Assembly: GCA_938008575.1 (NCBI GenBank)
Contig: CALLKB010000028.1
Span: 1-6,627, forward strand
DNA length: 6,627 bases
Direction: 5' to 3'
DNA from: an uncultured Cytophagaceae bacterium
Lineage (GTDB): Bacteria; Bacteroidota; Bacteroidia; Cytophagales; Spirosomataceae
This document shows, in pieces, positions 6,592 through 6,627 of this stretch. The notes beneath the pieces are model-generated. The model was not told the origin of the DNA, did no database searches, and saw only the letters and a program-made list of their open reading frames with translations. A program made the position numbers and the translations under genes. The stretch's first letter is position 1. Each line of letters starts with the position of its first letter.

Positions 6592-6616
6592 AGACGCGAT
6601 ACTTCGCGTCTTTTTT
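6592..6616 (+). terminator. Hairpin with T-run, terminator-like, no upstream plus-strand gene
   Basis: A perfect 8-bp GC-rich stem, AGACGCGA (6592-6599) with TCGCGTCT (6604-6611), encloses the loop TACT and runs into further T's (6612-6616). The shape is that of an intrinsic terminator on the plus strand. However, no plus-strand gene lies between mutL and this site, so what it would terminate is unclear. The sequence GTAGAGACGCGA at its left edge resembles one arm of dispersed GTAGAGAC-type inverted repeats, so it may be a truncated repeat unit that happens to look like a terminator. Confidence 0.5.
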
Positions 6617-6627
6617 CATTACTACTA

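Noticed and set aside
6577..6612. Minus-strand frame starting ATGAAAAAAGACGCG near the window end
   Set aside because: It runs for only 17 codons through the hairpin and repeat region and shows no protein-like pattern.

Overview
The window looks like chromosomal DNA from a Bacteroidota bacterium, perhaps a Cytophagales-like lineage, although the class assignment is only a guess. The reasons are: no Shine-Dalgarno sequences but A/T-rich leaders before the starts; a promoter of the Bacteroidota form (TTG, 20 bp, TATCTTTG); a TlpA-type thioredoxin with the long N-terminal domain typical of the phylum; a MerC-domain membrane protein paired with a lipoprotein of a type I associate with this phylum; and a MutL with a long, divergent C-terminal half.

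Layout. Bases 1-62 are the 3' end of rplL (ribosomal protein L7/L12), closed by a strong intrinsic terminator at 82-113. mutL follows on the same strand (144-1979). It meets a minus-strand block tail to tail, and the mutL and proC coding regions overlap by 12 bp. Read in its own direction, the minus-strand block is: a small lipoprotein (6375-5821), a MerC-like membrane protein (5812-5408), a 64-bp gap, then gatB (5343-3883), a TlpA-family thiol-disulfide oxidoreductase (3882-2773) and proC (2768-1968). Spacing is 8 bp between the first two genes, 0 bp between gatB and the thioredoxin gene, and 4 bp before proC, so these are probably one or two operons. The last ~250 bases (6376-6627) have no gene. 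They hold a promoter, a 31-bp perfect palindrome over that promoter, a G-rich C-poor stretch with short heptad repeats, and a hairpin followed by a T-run.

How the parts work together. gatB (tRNA-dependent Gln/Asn formation), proC (last step of proline synthesis) and the periplasmic thioredoxin are housekeeping genes that share transcription rather than an obvious pathway. The lipoprotein plus MerC pair behind a palindromic operator looks like a small regulated envelope unit. The 9-1-9 symmetry of the palindrome core resembles operators of Fur-family metal repressors, so metal (for example zinc) control is the leading hypothesis, but it is inference.

The points most worth a second look are the palindromic operator with its two-gene unit, the MutL whose endonuclease-site motifs are degraded while ATPase and clamp-binding motifs are intact, and the absence of rpoB directly after rplL.
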